Of a DNA stretch of 64,000 nucleotides, positions 43,465-56,800 are shown piece after piece (positions within the stretch are counted from its first letter, which is position 1; every line of letters starts with the position of its first letter). The notes beneath the pieces are model-generated. The model did not search any database and was not told where the DNA came from. It worked only from the letters and a program-made list of their open reading frames with translations. Source of the DNA: Trachythela sp. YZ-2020. Lineage: Eukaryota; Cnidaria; Anthozoa; Malacalcyonacea; Clavulariidae. Location of the stretch: positions 2,611,501 through 2,675,500 of the forward strand of contig JADLSH010000155.1 in the NCBI GenBank assembly GCA_016169945.1, read 5' to 3'. A program made the translations under genes and the position numbers.

Positions 43465-43905
43465 TCTTTTAACTTTTGAACATCATCATTAAATCATCTT
43501 TCGTAAAGTGTTCGCTACAAATTTTTGTGTGTTTATTGACATTGAAATATCTCGGGTCGCGTCGCATTTTTGTGAGCCAAACTTTCAATTTTTTTTATTT
43601 TCATTAGGCAACCGGTGCCAAGATAAGTCCTTCCTTGTAGCTGAGCTATTTTTGCACTCCCCTGCACAACAATAATGACGCATTATACTTGTTAATTATG
43701 TTAAATATCATTTGCTGTTTACATTGTCATTTCCTCCCAACAGGCGGCCATTGTTTTTGTACTAATTTATACCCATTTCAAGTCACGTGACTAGTTTTGA
43801 TTATATCGCTAAATTTGTCTATTACGGCGCAAGCGACGTTCAACGGTAAAGAGTAAAATTTTTAAAAAAATTTTAAATTGAAATTTTAAATTTATTAATC
43901 CGGGA

Positions 43906-44010
43906 CACCGGTCCGGATAACTAGTTATCCGGACCACGGTCCGGATACGGCTTTTATCGGACCGCTCGCTAGCCAATCAGAACCGCGGATTTCATAAAGC
44001 CATATAATAA
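43906..44010. mobile_element. Palindromic MITE with 26-bp perfect palindrome
   Basis: Centre GGTCCGGATAACTAG then TTATCCGGACC (43910-43935) is a perfect palindrome. It is followed by GGACCGCTCGCTAGCCAATC and ends GCCATATAATAA, the complement of the terminus beside the MITE at 35.45 kb. Confidence 0.7.
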
Positions 44011-44487
44011 TACTTGTTATTTATTTTAAGATATGTGTATAATGTTGCTAGGAAAAAGAATAGAACTTCAATATTGCATAATACAGAACGTTTGTTAAGT
44101 TAAAATGACATTGAAATTACAATTGAAGAATTACAAAAGTCACCTTCAGTTTTAGATGCTAAAAATCTGACAGCATTGATATTTTCGAATGTTCTGCTTA
44201 ATTTTATGTAAATTAGGACTATTTTTTATTATAATCACTAAATATTTCTTTTCAGTAACGAATTCAATTTTTAAAAATATATCAACTCTACCGTCGAATT
44301 GCCCATTACTAAATTAGTTAAAACAATTTTGACACCATTTTAGATTGGCACTGTTCTAAAGTACGAAAGTGCAATTCTCAATAACTTGGCCAGTAAAAAT
44401 AATTTTTCCGTCCGACGCTATCAATTTGGAGGATCTCCTGTGCAAAGTAAGGCATAACTTAAATGTATATAATATTTAATATATGTT

Positions 44488-44575
44488 ATTGACTGAGTGA
44501 GAGGTCCGGATAGGTGGATATTGGTTGAGTATATCCGGACCGAACAAGCTCAGTCAAAAAGCTATTTATTATATG
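44488..44575. mobile_element. Third member of the TTATTATATGGC palindromic family
   Basis: Arms TTGACTGAG..AGGTCCGGAT and ATCCGGACCGA..CTCAGTCAA, followed by CTATTTATTATATGGC. Short loop around GGTGGATATTGG. Confidence 0.7.
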
Positions 44576-46345
44576 GCAAAAGAGAAAAAGAAAATGAGAA
44601 GTTTAAATTGCTTTAATAAAAATGCAACATGATTATTTAAGTTCTTTACAACATTACAAGATTTTAGCGAAGGAAGCCGGTAAATGAAAATCAAGAATAG
44701 TGAAGAAAGCCGACTTAAAATTGTTCTCTTCAATGTTTTCTTCAATAAATCTCAAAGTTCAAAAAACAAGTTAATTATTAGTCCTCGCTACCACCAACAA
44801 AAGTCGGCGCTTGAGATTCTTTTTCTAAGGCGAATTACCATTTCATTTTGCGGTACCCAGACGATTTCTTCGTCCCGAGATGATAAAAACCATCGCCGTC
44901 ATCACGGTCAGACATTTTATACCCGTTTCAATTTAAAGCAGAATTGAAAAAATAAAGAAACTGTACTGTTACCGACTGCTTAGTAGCCAATAAAAACGCT
45001 TCATTTTCGTGATGGACCTCCTGGCCATTTAATAAATGGCTATTTTTGTCATTTGAATTCGGAGTCAAATCTGTTCTGAATATAGGTTACTCTTTAAACA
45101 TTTCCGGCATATGTCATAATCAAATAATTATTGTCTTTTAATTCAGGCTTTACCACAAACAACTTACTAATAACTAATTGCACCTTCAATATTACTGGTG
45201 ATCTTTTTTGGCTGGAAAATGATATCTGTCGTGCAGGCTTTAACAAAACACATCCAGGTAAAGAAGAAATTAGGTTTTGATTTGAAAAAAGTTGGAAACT
45301 CTTCAATCTTCATGTAGGCTTAGAGCGCATTAGGCATGATGGAAAAGAGGGAGTGCATAGGGCGGATTACGGAGCTCGAGTGTGGAGTAAAACAACATGA
45401 GTTTTTTCACTAGCCTGCAATCGAGTTATGCCAGATTCGGCATTTTCCACCATTCCGAAAGGCATTTGTCTTTCTTTTGGCTTGACTTTCCATTTCGACT
45501 TTGGAACGAATCACACAAAAATTCCGACAAAGCAATGAAAAATTATGTCTTACTTAAATTTGCCGGTGTAATTTGCTAAGTTTCGTTGGTTATAACACAT
45601 ATCTACAAAATAGTATTATTCCAATGGGGCAAACTGCGGAGTCTGAAAAAGATCGAATGACTAGAGTAAAAACAACTTTTTTGATGGAATGCATGTTTTC
45701 CGGCATAGAGTGTGATTAAAATAGAATTTAAGCATAAACAAACACTTGTGATAAGCTCTGAACTCTGTACTCCACACTTTGTCTTTTCCAACAAGCCGAT
45801 CATATAACGTAGTTCAACTTTATTGTTTGTTAATTCTCTGATTTGAATAACGCATGATATTAACTTTAAAATCCAAATAATACTTAGTATGCATATTCAA
45901 GTTTAAAATCAGTAGTTCGCAATTATTTAAGGTTGATCTGTCCATCGTCTACTACCGACACTAAGCCAATAAAAAACTAAAGAGATTAAACAGGTGTATT
46001 TGCAAGGAAATAATCCATGTTTTCAACAAAATTAACGTACTAAAAACGGTGCAGAGCATAGCCCATGTTTCACTCCACGGATAGTTTTTCATTCTCTTTC
46101 ATTTCCTTTTTGGCTCTGGGTTTGACGAAAAAGTCGGCGCAACGAATCAAGGGTCACGCTCCTAATTGTTTGGCGAATACGTCTTTCCTCGCATGGCTCT
46201 TTGTCAGAATTGCAATGCAAGCTCTGTTATTAAGATCGTTATTTAAGTTATTTAATTTTCTTCTCAGGATTGATACAAGTTAATGTATTGGAAACGTATG
46301 GTGTTTATACGAGTGAGCTCATACTTAGTGGGTATGTATCCGACA
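44576..46345. other. No recognised gene
   Basis: Open frames of 60-87 codons on both strands, none with recognisable domains or paired splice sites. Sequence around 45350-45390 (GGAGCTCGAGTGTGGAGTA) is partly mirrored near 45750-45780 (GTACTCCACACTTTG), a possible decayed foldback. Confidence 0.4.
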
Positions 46346-46346
46346 T

Positions 46347-47062
46347 CATGGCTAGAAATCCAATACAGTATGGTGGAAAAGCATGCGTGCAGAGCGCAAA
46401 ATAAATTAATTCAAAATGGCGGCTCTGTATATAACTGATAGAGGTAAAATGAATTTTTAGATTTTTTGTTTCATACACTTAGAAATTCTCATATGTGCAC
46501 GTCTAAAACGTCAGTATATAACACAAATATTAACTAGAACAAATTTCGTGACAAATCGATAAGGCTAAATGAGTTCCCTAGCTCGATAGATTCTTACATT
46601 TTATTCCCGATACAAATGTCTGTTAATTCCCAATAATTGGCCAAAGTAAACCTTTATTTTGGCAATAATTAGTTGGTTTGGCTGTGATGTGCACGTCTAA
46701 ATACATTCGACAATATTCATTGTTTGTTTGCGAAGCTTTTTAGAACGTATCTACGTCTTTAAGTAGGTTCCCAAACGCCATAAAAAGGTACGATTTAAGT
46801 GCAGCCGAGTCGTCGTCAATCGATCGACCAAGCGCGGACATAAACACTGAACACGACATGAAAATGTAAGCAATACGTTGCTTCTTGTCTTCGTTCTTGT
46901 CGCCATTTTAGAACTGTTGTTATGGTTTCCATGGTGTTTACCGCTGTAATGTTTATTTCATCGTGGATGCAGAAATTAAGGCGCAAATAGGCGGTAAAAT
47001 GTGAGATTTGGCTTGGTAAATTTACGAAATCCATCAATAAACAGGCATGGATTTCTAGCCAT
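46347..47062. mobile_element. Possible 0.7-kb element with short terminal inverted repeats
   Basis: CATGGCTAGAAATCCA near 46350 is mirrored by TGGATTTCTAGCCATG near 47047. Inside, 46415 starts a short ATGGCGGC frame that ends at a donor-like GAG|GTAAAA, and a minus-strand ATGGCGAC frame starts near 46907, giving divergent ATG contexts. No domain was recognised and no target duplication is clear. Confidence 0.4.
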
Positions 47063-47219
47063 GTCTACATTTAGAAAAGTGGACAATCTGCCGTAATATA
47101 TGAAAATACACAGCAAAATAGAAACTCAAGGGAAAACGGGATTGGGGTGAAGTGAGCCAATGATATGTATATTTAAATTATACTCTTAAACTCTAGTCAA
47201 CTCAAAGACTCAACCTGTT

Positions 47220-49190
47220 CAACCCAAGAGACTGTATGGCCTAGGGGTAAATAACACGATATGGCCATGCCCTCAGGGTAGCGACTGCTTCCGACATTGC
47301 CCGAACCAAGTGCTGATAATCCCCTTGAACAGTTCTATCCGTCTTGTCCACTGCCTCTGACCAACGATGAATTAGGGAGATTAAGGCAAACGTAGGGCTT
47401 GATCCTGGTATAAAACCAAATTGGTCGGGATCAAATGTAGTAACAACGTCCTCTGCAATTTTACACAATGTTGAAGTAAGTGACATTGACTGAAAATCCT
47501 TATTAACATCACGCACTTCTTTACTTTTCCGAATCGGGCATACATTAGCCAACTTCCAAACTGTGGGTAACCGTCCTTCCTTGAAGGAACTGTTAAATAT
47601 TACCATTACTGGCGTTGCTAAGATGTCAGCAAACTTCAGAAGAGTCCAGTTTGGTAAGTTATCACGGCCGCTCGATTTACCTTTTTTAATGCATGCGATT
47701 ATATAATTATTATGCCAACACCTCTTCTAAGGTCAAAACGATCGGGGCGTCGTTCAAATTCTCAAGCAAAGAAAATATATTGTCATCTAGAGGCGGGTAA
47801 TTTTGCATATGTTCCAAGAAGGTGTTGTTTATCATGTTACTAAGTGAAACAAGATCTTATGTGTCACGCTCTAAATTTGAAAATATATTATTTACTGTTC
47901 CTGATGGAAGACGACACAAACGCTTCACTTCTCTCCATTAATCTTTGCGCTTACTTTGTTTAATTTCTTTATTTTGGCCTTGTAATACATTTTCGATACT
48001 TTGCCTCGTTCTATTAACTTTATTTCGTAATTGTTTATATAATGTTTCATTGTTTTGCGCAAAAGCCCTTTGTCTTTTTCGAATGAGAATTTTTAGATTA
48101 GAATCCATCCATGATCGGTTATTATTCCTCATATTAGCCGCGTTTAATGGGGCCAAGGTATTTAATCCGTAATTTATGATTTTGGCAAAATTACTTAAAT
48201 GTTGTTCACAAGAGAGATCTGGCGTGACTACGAGGTCCCAAGGGACTTCACAAAAGAACTGTCGCAGGCGTCGTACACTACTGGGTCTTTTGTCCCGCAC
48301 ATATAAGACGTCTCCGTAGATTATTCTCTTTAGTCCGAAGCTTAGGTAGTGCGAGTACAGTAAGATGATCTGACAATCCCAGTGGTGCACTACTAAATAG
48401 ATTATCATAAAATCCAGCAAGATTGGTCAAATTAAATCTAATTTGCTTGAACCCTTGTTGGGAAGTTGACGATTTGCTTCATCTAAAATTGGCGAGTTAG
48501 ATGTTGTATAGGCAATTTGTTAAAGTTGCCAGCTAAAATTAAACCACAATTTGGATATTTCGTTTCCAGTAACTCTAGGGATAATTGTAGATATTCCAAC
48601 ATAAGTGTATTACTTGCGCTAGGAGGATGGTATAAAACTGCTATTATAAGTCTGGAAAACCCTCTTGGTAGACGACGTAAATTAACAATAGCCCAGAGAA
48701 CTTCACATTCGTTTTCATTTTGAATATCAAAAACACTAACTGTGTGACTCTTTTTAACATATATACATACCCCACCATGTTCTTTCCCTTTTCGATCACG
48801 GCGGAATAACATATAATCATTAATTGGATTTACATTATCACGTATGTTAGTTTTCAACCAGGGTTCCGTTATAAAAACAATGTCGGGATTATAATTCTTT
48901 ATAGCCAGCGATAACTTTTCAATCTCGGGGACCAAAGACATCACGTTAGATAACATGACAGGGGTGACAAAATAATGACCAGGTTGTTCTACTGTTGTTT
49001 CAGTGTTTTTATTTGTGTGACAAGATCTAAGTACCCTTGCCACCGCGGGGGGCGACAATGCCTCCCATTCAGTCGGGAAAAAATCTTGGCCTTCCCCCAA
49101 ATGAGCCTGTACAATGTTCTTTCTCCAGCTCCTTACAGCCCCTTTGCTACGCAAAGTTTTTCTGTTAGTTGGACGATCGGTTATCCGAAC
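47220..49190 (-). mobile_element. LINE: APE endonuclease and start of reverse transcriptase (3'-truncated)
   Basis: Minus-strand fragments in order: 49154-48483 begins with a linker (LSPPAVARVLRSC, GHYFVTPVMLSNVMSLVPEI), then an APE-type endonuclease with NPDIVFITEPWLK, FRRDRKGKEHGG and IIAVLYHPPS, ending LILAGNFN (a change from the usual GDFN). 48420-47938 covers the endonuclease-RT spacer (SWMDSNLKILIRKRQRAF). 47606-47241 starts the reverse transcriptase (SSFKEGRLPTVWKLANVCPI, then FGFIPGSS). The RT palm, thumb and 3' end are missing. Several stops and frameshifts. It belongs to the CR1/Daphne/L2-like group that is common in marine invertebrates. Confidence 0.88.
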
Positions 49191-50848
49191 ATGCAGGAAT
49201 CTTATATATTCTATTTGATTACTGTATTTTGGTTTGGTTGCAGTATTTTGGTTTGCGTATTCATCATTAAAATATGATTGGTCAGTGTCATGTCAGGAAA
49301 GTCATTTCATTGGTTGCGCAAGTTCCAATCAATTTGCATTTGCCCGGAAATATTTTGAACTTTGATCCATTAAAAATTGTCTTACTATTTTGATGGCTGT
49401 TGACAGGCCTTTCCTGCTTGTCTTATATTACAGCTGAGTTTAAAGCCAAATACCGTGTTGTCTCATTAACTTGAATCTATCCATTTCTATCTATAAATTT
49501 GCTCATATATAAACAGATTATAGTGTGGTGGAGAAGGGGATGGGTACAGTGTTCCTCAGTGCAATGAATAACACTGGCCCCATGCCATGAAATGATTATC
49601 GACCTGTGCTTAGCAAAATATTGAAAACAATTGTGGCGGCTGAGCATGTTTTTTGAGTTAGACATTTAAGACGTCACTCTCTTCTGACATACATTGCTAA
49701 TATAATAGCAATATACCTGCAGGTATATATACCTCAAAATAACCCGGTACCTCAGAACATATATATACAATGTATTAAATGCCTGTGTAAATGAAAGTCA
49801 GCTACAATAACGTTAACTTCTAATGTAACTGTTGTTTGTTAATGACAAGACATGAATCGGCGTTCTGGAAATTTACTACAATTACAAAGTCATCAAACTG
49901 TAATGCAACTCAGGGGTGCAGAAGATAGGATGTTTGCTAAACGAAATTTTCCATGTACATTGTACATCAAGGTCGACATTACCGAGTAATTGAGTTATAT
50001 ATAGAGAACATATGTAGCGTTGTGTTTGCATGTTTTGAGGTACGAAAAACTGAAAGCTTGCACGTCTAATATTAATCCATTAATCTCCGATTATTCAGGT
50101 ATGACACAAGTGTCATTGAACCTAAGAATGTCACATGAGATAGACAATACACAATCATAACACACATTTCATTTCAGGCCAATTGTCTTATCTTGCCAAC
50201 ATCCAGTATTTTGATGCGTATTTTAAGATAGATCTAGATTCTAGTGCTAGTTAAGTAATGCAATAGGCAGAAAGCTTCAACATACTGTAAGTTTGCAGTT
50301 TTTTCAGCGTTAATGAGACAACTTAGTCTCATTGAATCAAGGCTGAAAACAGCCATGCATGTTTTGAGGTACATATTGCATTATTGGAAAATATGTCATA
50401 GCACCTGGGAAGAAATTTTACTTGTTTAGAGCACACGATTATAAAGAAATTCAGAAGAAAACCCTTTTTTTCTGACTCTATGCAGAAAGCACATTTTGTG
50501 TATGTTTTAAGGTACACATACCTGTACCACCAAAGTGTACTTAAACCTTAATGTAACGAAACGTAACATATTTCTTTGTTTCCTGGATGGGCAATAAATA
50601 AATGAATACTGGAAGATTAATAGCTTCCACACAAAATTGTCAAAAGGAAATTGTATACGTACACTACGAAACAGTAAAAGTGGAAGCAGGCTGTAGGACT
50701 GAATTTTCAACTCATTTTATGGGATTAGATTTGATTATATAAATCTAAATTAAGACTTATTTATAGTCAGTGGTGATTACGGAACAAATAGATACGATTT
50801 TGTTATTCTTAATCAAACTATATTTATCAAACATTTTTCTATTTTTAG
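49191..50848. other. Upstream of the receptor exons; no confident exon
   Basis: The missing GAIN-domain and ectodomain exons of the receptor could lie here or further upstream. A 46-codon frame at about 49852-49992 (MNRRSGNLLQL..AEDRMF..) has an acceptor-like AG before it but only a poor donor (AAG|GTCGAC), and was not accepted. The phrase CATGTTTTGAGGTAC recurs at about 50030 and 50357, with a variant near 50500. Confidence 0.4.
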
Positions 50849-53800
50849 AAGCAATGAAAGTTATTCTCTATCTTCTGCGATAAAAACTGTGATGGCTTTT
50901 CTCAAGGAAAAAATACTCACAAGTTTTACTGGAATATTGTTGTTTGAAGTTGAAAGAGAAAACGTACGTATGCGAGCTATCCTTTCTCCGGCACAAATAT
51001 ATGTATTGACTCTTATATATAATTTATTGACGTATATTATAGGCCTAAATACGATATATTTTCAATTCAAATGTGTAATTTCGTTTCAGTCAACGGGTAG
51101 GAATGACAGAGCTTATTACTGCATGATTTGGAATGATACCAGGAACAGTTGGACTAACCTTGGCCGTGCAAAAAATATCAACAGCAGCAACGCTTTTCGA
51201 TGTAATATGAGACAGGGATCTAGTGTCGCAGTTTTTAAGGTATGCTTTTCATCTTTAATAATAGGTTAATGATAGGCAGGGTATAAAAGAGGTATTTCTC
51301 AATAGCTGCATACTTAACTTATTAAAATTGAATAAACGTATTGATATAAATATTGAACGCTATGATATACGCATGTTGTTAAAAGTGCTGCATGTATTGC
51401 AGTACGTGTAGGGATGGTGTTGCGCGTTGGTAAAGCCATCACAATGCATACTCTATTAATGTGTCACAAAACGTGGCCACGCTCAAAACGACTGGAGTAA
51501 TATTCTTTGTATAGATATTTAAACGGATTAGCGACATAGAGTTAGCCAAATAACAAAAAGAAAAACATAAGCTTTCAATTAACCAAACTAACCCAACTTG
51601 AATATAATGTTATTACAGAATCATGCTCAGAGATTCATATTTATCTTAAACTATAGAAGACTACGAATTTTTCTTTGTTCTCTGTCGTGCAATAATATAA
51701 ATTGAATCCAATCTGATCGGATTAAATAGAAACGGGTTTGAGTCTTTTCCAAGCCATGTATAAACAAATCTTTCAGGAGCAAACAAGTATGCTAGGCAAA
51801 CCAAATCTCATGTCCTTTTTTCAGATTGATTTGCCACAGGTGACTTGTAAACAGCCGGTAAGTCTCTTTTAGGCTACAAGGTATGTTTGTCTTATCTCAT
51901 AAATATATATTTCGTTTATATACTATTGGATGCATCGTTAGAGAATAAAACGCATGTGAGACATACGTTCGCTAACTTCGTTTTGAAATACGCGAATGTG
52001 TTTCCAAAATACTTCTAAAAATTCACATTCAAATTCTCATGCAAAAAATTCCTACCTTATAAAACGGCGACTTTCTCTTCTAATCTGCATTGTTCTTTTG
52101 CAATTTTTGTTCTGTACAAAAGCTGGACATGGTCTACAACTATCTATTTCCATTGTCTGTTTTTAATAATAATATTAATACTGAATATCATCCATTATGT
52201 ATTTAATAAGCCCCTCTTCCTTTTGGAGGAAGAGATTGCTCACTGCTAACTTCCTTCCACTTCGAAACTGTGACCCACATTTGTTTGCCTTTGTATCGCA
52301 TATACGGAGGGTTATTAAGAGAAGATAAGACGATCCACTGTAGGCATACACAAAGCCAATCACACATGCGGATATTATTCTTAGAAGAAAGTGCCGATAT
52401 ATATCAAATAATATTTCTGTATGGACCTAAGAAGCATATTAGAAGATAAAATATTTTGGTTTTGTGTGAAATACACATTTCTTCGGTTCCGCAAAATTCA
52501 CGCACAGTTCGTAGGAGCGTGTTACTAAGATTTCGCGCATGGTCAAACAACTGAGTTTTCCTACAACAGCTGAACCAATTTGAACACTGAAAAATCGGAT
52601 TTTATTGGCTGTCGTTATGCAAAGTGAAAATTGTGGCGAAAGAAAGAAAAACTTACTTTCAACGGCAAAATATGGTTTAAAGTTTGGTTATTTTTGAATC
52701 TTGAAGAGAAAATTGTCAAAAATATCTGGTAAGTGTCATATTTTATAGTACAGTTGGTTAATTTAAAAGATAGTGCTTTAGTGGATTTCGTAAAATTAAC
52801 GGCTAAATACTTTACGGTTTTCAGGAAAATATACATGTACATTAAAGTATTTATGTTTCGGCTTTGAATTTAAAAAGAAATATTTGCCCTCTGGTGGTAG
52901 AGAAGTATAAAAACAATTGATTTCTCGCTTTTTGAGATATTTATAACAATATAGAAATTTTTCTGAAATTTCTGTACAAAGCAGCCTATTTACTGTCTCT
53001 GTCTGGTCTGCCAGAGATATATTAAAAACTCTGGACAGGCATTTTTCATGCAGTTACCACATGACTCAAAATTCTCGTACTTATGAATTAAAATATGGGG
53101 AAAATATACGTCTTTTCTAAACGAGATTCATAATTATTTATTGGATACCCTTAAATAAAACATCATATTTTTATCTTTTCTATTGAATTAAATTGTTGAA
53201 ATATGCAATAAACTATGAGTAAACTGTTGTGATCATTATCTTTTGGTAAGCAATTTTTTCTTCCTCCTAAACTAAATGTTAAAAACGAAATTTGATTGTG
53301 GATTATGAGATCTGCCATTGCCTTTACAATATGAAAATATATTTCCCTAGTATGGACCATACACCAAGACTGAAATGCATGGCCCATGCAGAACTTGTTG
53401 CAAAATTTCCCCATGGGGGAACCTGGGTGCTTATGACATCATAATTTCCAAACAGCAGTAACAGTGCTGAAAAAATAATAACTTAAAAGATGGCCTAAAC
53501 TCGAGAGGGGCTTTACTTGATTTACTGCCCTGGCGTCACACCTTTCTGCTGCTCTGGGTAGCCTGGGAGTACTAGTTGGGTGTAATATCATGTATATTAT
53601 CACACATTTAAAATTAAGAGAAAAAAAGAAACATGACATGCATAGGGGGCCCTGTACACATTGAAACAGCGCCATTTGTGAATGACTTATAGGAACAGTG
53701 ACTTTCTTAAAATAGGAACAGTGACTTTCTGGAGTGAAATAATGGCATATTTATAAGAATATCTTTATCAAACAACTGTGAGGTAAAAAAAATTGAACTA

Positions 53801-56800
53801 TCAAAAGGATGGAAACAAAATATTGACACTCATAAGTAATTGAAATATACAGGGATTCAACTTTTCAACTATTTTATTCAACTTTTAGCACCTCTTTAAA
53901 TGCTATCCATGTAGTTCATCAATATATCATATATTCTATTATTATTCCCCACCTAAACCATAATTTAGGAGTGCATAGGATAATAATTTAGGAGTGCTGG
54001 TTGGATATCAGCTAAGCATCGTTTACAGTATACAAGGACCATGACTTCATATTAGGTTAAATAATTATTTGAATTAGTTGACAACGCAAGGATGTGGTTT
54101 GGTCTTTGTACTGAATCGATAAGAAGATGCCAGTCTTTCAATTCAAATAACTATTTCACCTGAAAATAAGCCCTGAATCTGACATAAAAATAGACATACA
54201 AAAAATAGTTAAATGTCTGTTAAAGTTTTGTCCTAAGAAAAGTGCCTTCAGGTTCTAGTTCCCTGATTATCTTGTTGAAGTCAGAAAGCTGCAGAAACTT
54301 CTGCATGCATTGCCCACCCCAGGCGACAGATTGGAAGGGACTGGAATTTGAATGTGGGAAAAGGATTGCAGGTTTCACCCTTCGGCAAATGTGTGCAAAG
54401 AAAATCATCCACTTTTTCTGTAGAGCTCTACGTTGTGATAATGCATGACACAGGCTATGTAAAAGAATGCTGAAGATATTTCGCACACAAATTGGGTTAA
54501 ACTGACAAGCATCTGAAACCGCCAATGTTTGCCAAAATCTTAGTGTCTAGACTTCGATATTCTGAAATTTTTCAGTTCCAAGAGCACAGATATATGATAA
54601 AATGGATTTATAGCTCACATCTTGAACTAGCTACAATGAAAAAAGTTTAAAAGACAGAGGAAAGGCAAATGCCGCGCTACTGATTTTCTCACAATGGTCG
54701 TCAGCCCAAAACTTCCAAGTGTTTTGAATCTTTTTTAGGTACAGTAGTTCCAGCATGAACTCATGGCAGTTAATCTTTAACACTTTATTTAATGAAGGAT
54801 GGTGACATACTGGCAAACTCTTAAGCACCAAAGAGAGCATTGTATTTATGTCATGATAACATGATCTATTATATAGTATATTATTGAAAATTTAAATGCC
54901 TGTATAAAACTAGGCATGGAGAAATATTGAACTGTCAGTCTGTCAACTGTATCAAGGTATAAAACACAATATTGAATACTCATAAAAACATTTTAATTGC
55001 GTGCAAGATATGTTTATCAAAGTCATACATTTGTATTTTAATTCTGTAGTTTGTATTTACATACAAATCTTTGTTTTATTTTTTCAAAGTAATATGAAAT
55101 TTCACCTGAAGAAGCGAAATTTGTGTTATATCACTACTGAATTCGTTCGTGTTTTACCTATTTTTTACTTCTGGTAACCTGTACATGATGCTTCCATGGA
55201 TGATCTGGAGAAAACTCTTCAAGAATGGTCTTTTGAAGGCAACATTTTTTTATTCGGTTCCTACAGTGTAGACAATGTGTTATTGGTTTATAATTGTTGT
55301 CCTTTGTTTTTGACTTTGAAATCTCTATTTGGCCTTATTTAAGGTAACATTATTTTGATAGCATCATCTATTAAGGTAACATTGTTTTGATATCCTTGTT
55401 TTGATATCAGTTATCTTCCGGATTTTTTTGTCTCTACAAAAATTGGTACGGGTGTCAAATTGGCATGGGTGTCAAAACCACGATAGACGTTGGGTTGGGG
55501 GCAATGAAGGCGGATGCCCCGCTGACTTTACTATGTATTATATTAGCTGAGACAGGGGAGCAACCGAACCGGTTGCTTTTCCATTAAAAATACTGCCGCT
55601 GTGCTCCCTCCAGTGTTGCTACACGGAAGCAGGATAAAAATCGACAGGAACTGTTTCCATGGAGGCAACTTAAGATTTTTATCCATTATCTCTTTATAGA
55701 AAATCTTCCAGGTTTCCCCTGAACATAGAGTATCCCTTGGAATCATCATCTACATTGGATGTGGGTTGTCATTATTTGGTGTATTGCTCACTATTATATT
55801 CTTCATTGTTTCATAGTAAGTGACGATTTTCTATATAAATTTTCCGAAATGACGTCACAATAGTTTTGATGCACAATTTTACGTTCGCATCTGATTAGGA
55901 AACGGGATGGAGTCATGATTATGATTAGAATTATTTTTAGGATTAGGGTTAGGATTACAGTCAGGATATAGGGTTAGGATAAAGTTTATGATTAATGTCA
56001 GAATAAGGGTTAGTCTAGGCGCTGAGGTAAGTGTAAGGATCATGAGAAGAATAATTGTTAGAATTGTCATAAGGTTTGCAAGGAAAAGAAATATTCATTT
56101 AGGTTTATGGAATCCCCGAATTGAAATTTTGTTGTTGATATTATGTAAATTGACACGTTCAATAATAGTGACGTTCAAGGTATAGAAATTGTAAAATTAA
56201 TTTACGTTTGTTTCCGATCTTTTTACTCTAAAATTTTCTTTACCCAACAAAAACAAACATACAACGTTGTTCTACGATACACCCTAGAATAATCTTATCT
56301 TACAGGTTCATCACACACTTCCGCAGCATACGTGACTGTGACATAAATTAATGTGAACATTGCACAGTTTGAATGCATTGTTCTCATCTAGAACATCAGC
56401 CCAGTATTTTTCGTAGCTTCTAGCAAATATATTCCTATATCCAAGCCTCTAATCGAATTGTTATTCATTTCATTTATAGCAAATATGTTGAATTATTGAC
56501 AACTACTCGCTATAAAGTTCACCTCTCTCTGATTGTTTCTCTGGGTCTTTTGCAAATTGCATTCATCAGTGGAATTCCTGTTAATGAAGGAACGGTATGT
56601 GTTGTATGTCGACGATGATTCACAAATACAGTATTCAACATCTAGAAAATTATTTTGTAGGATCCGTACATAAATTAATTCACCATAGACTTGCTAAAAC
56701 CACTTCTTGATCATTATCATCCAAAGGAATTGAAGGAATATGGAGGGCACTTTTTATTCGCTAAAAACGAGGTGGTCGAAGTATTTAATGATATATTTCT

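Larger units (their letters stand above)
40053..43824. mobile_element. ISL2EU-like DNA transposon (degenerate autonomous copy)
   Basis: Terminal inverted repeats of about 60 bases: TAATAGACAAATTTAGCGAT at the left (from 40053) and its complement at the right (ending 43824), both continuing through ACTAGTCACGTGACTT. Inside are a plus-strand YqaJ/SWIM gene (40828-41953) and a minus-strand DDE transposase gene (43464-42179), convergent. Pairing of an IS5/Harbinger-like transposase with a YqaJ-type nuclease is, from general knowledge, a feature of ISL2EU/IS4EU elements. It is invaded by a hAT MITE and a LINE tail, and both genes have frameshifts. Target duplication was not resolved. Confidence 0.82.

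Noticed and set aside
46415..46442. First exon starting ATGGCGGC with donor-like GAG|GTAAAA
   Set aside because: Only nine codons and no compatible second exon found; it lies within a possible element with inverted ends.
49852..49992. Extra ectodomain exon of the receptor
   Set aside because: 46-codon frame with an AG before it, but the donor AAG|GTCGAC is poor and similarity to any module is too weak.
54220..54840. Minus-strand gene in the large receptor intron
   Set aside because: Two protein-looking frames, but no recognisable domain, no start and no paired splice sites.
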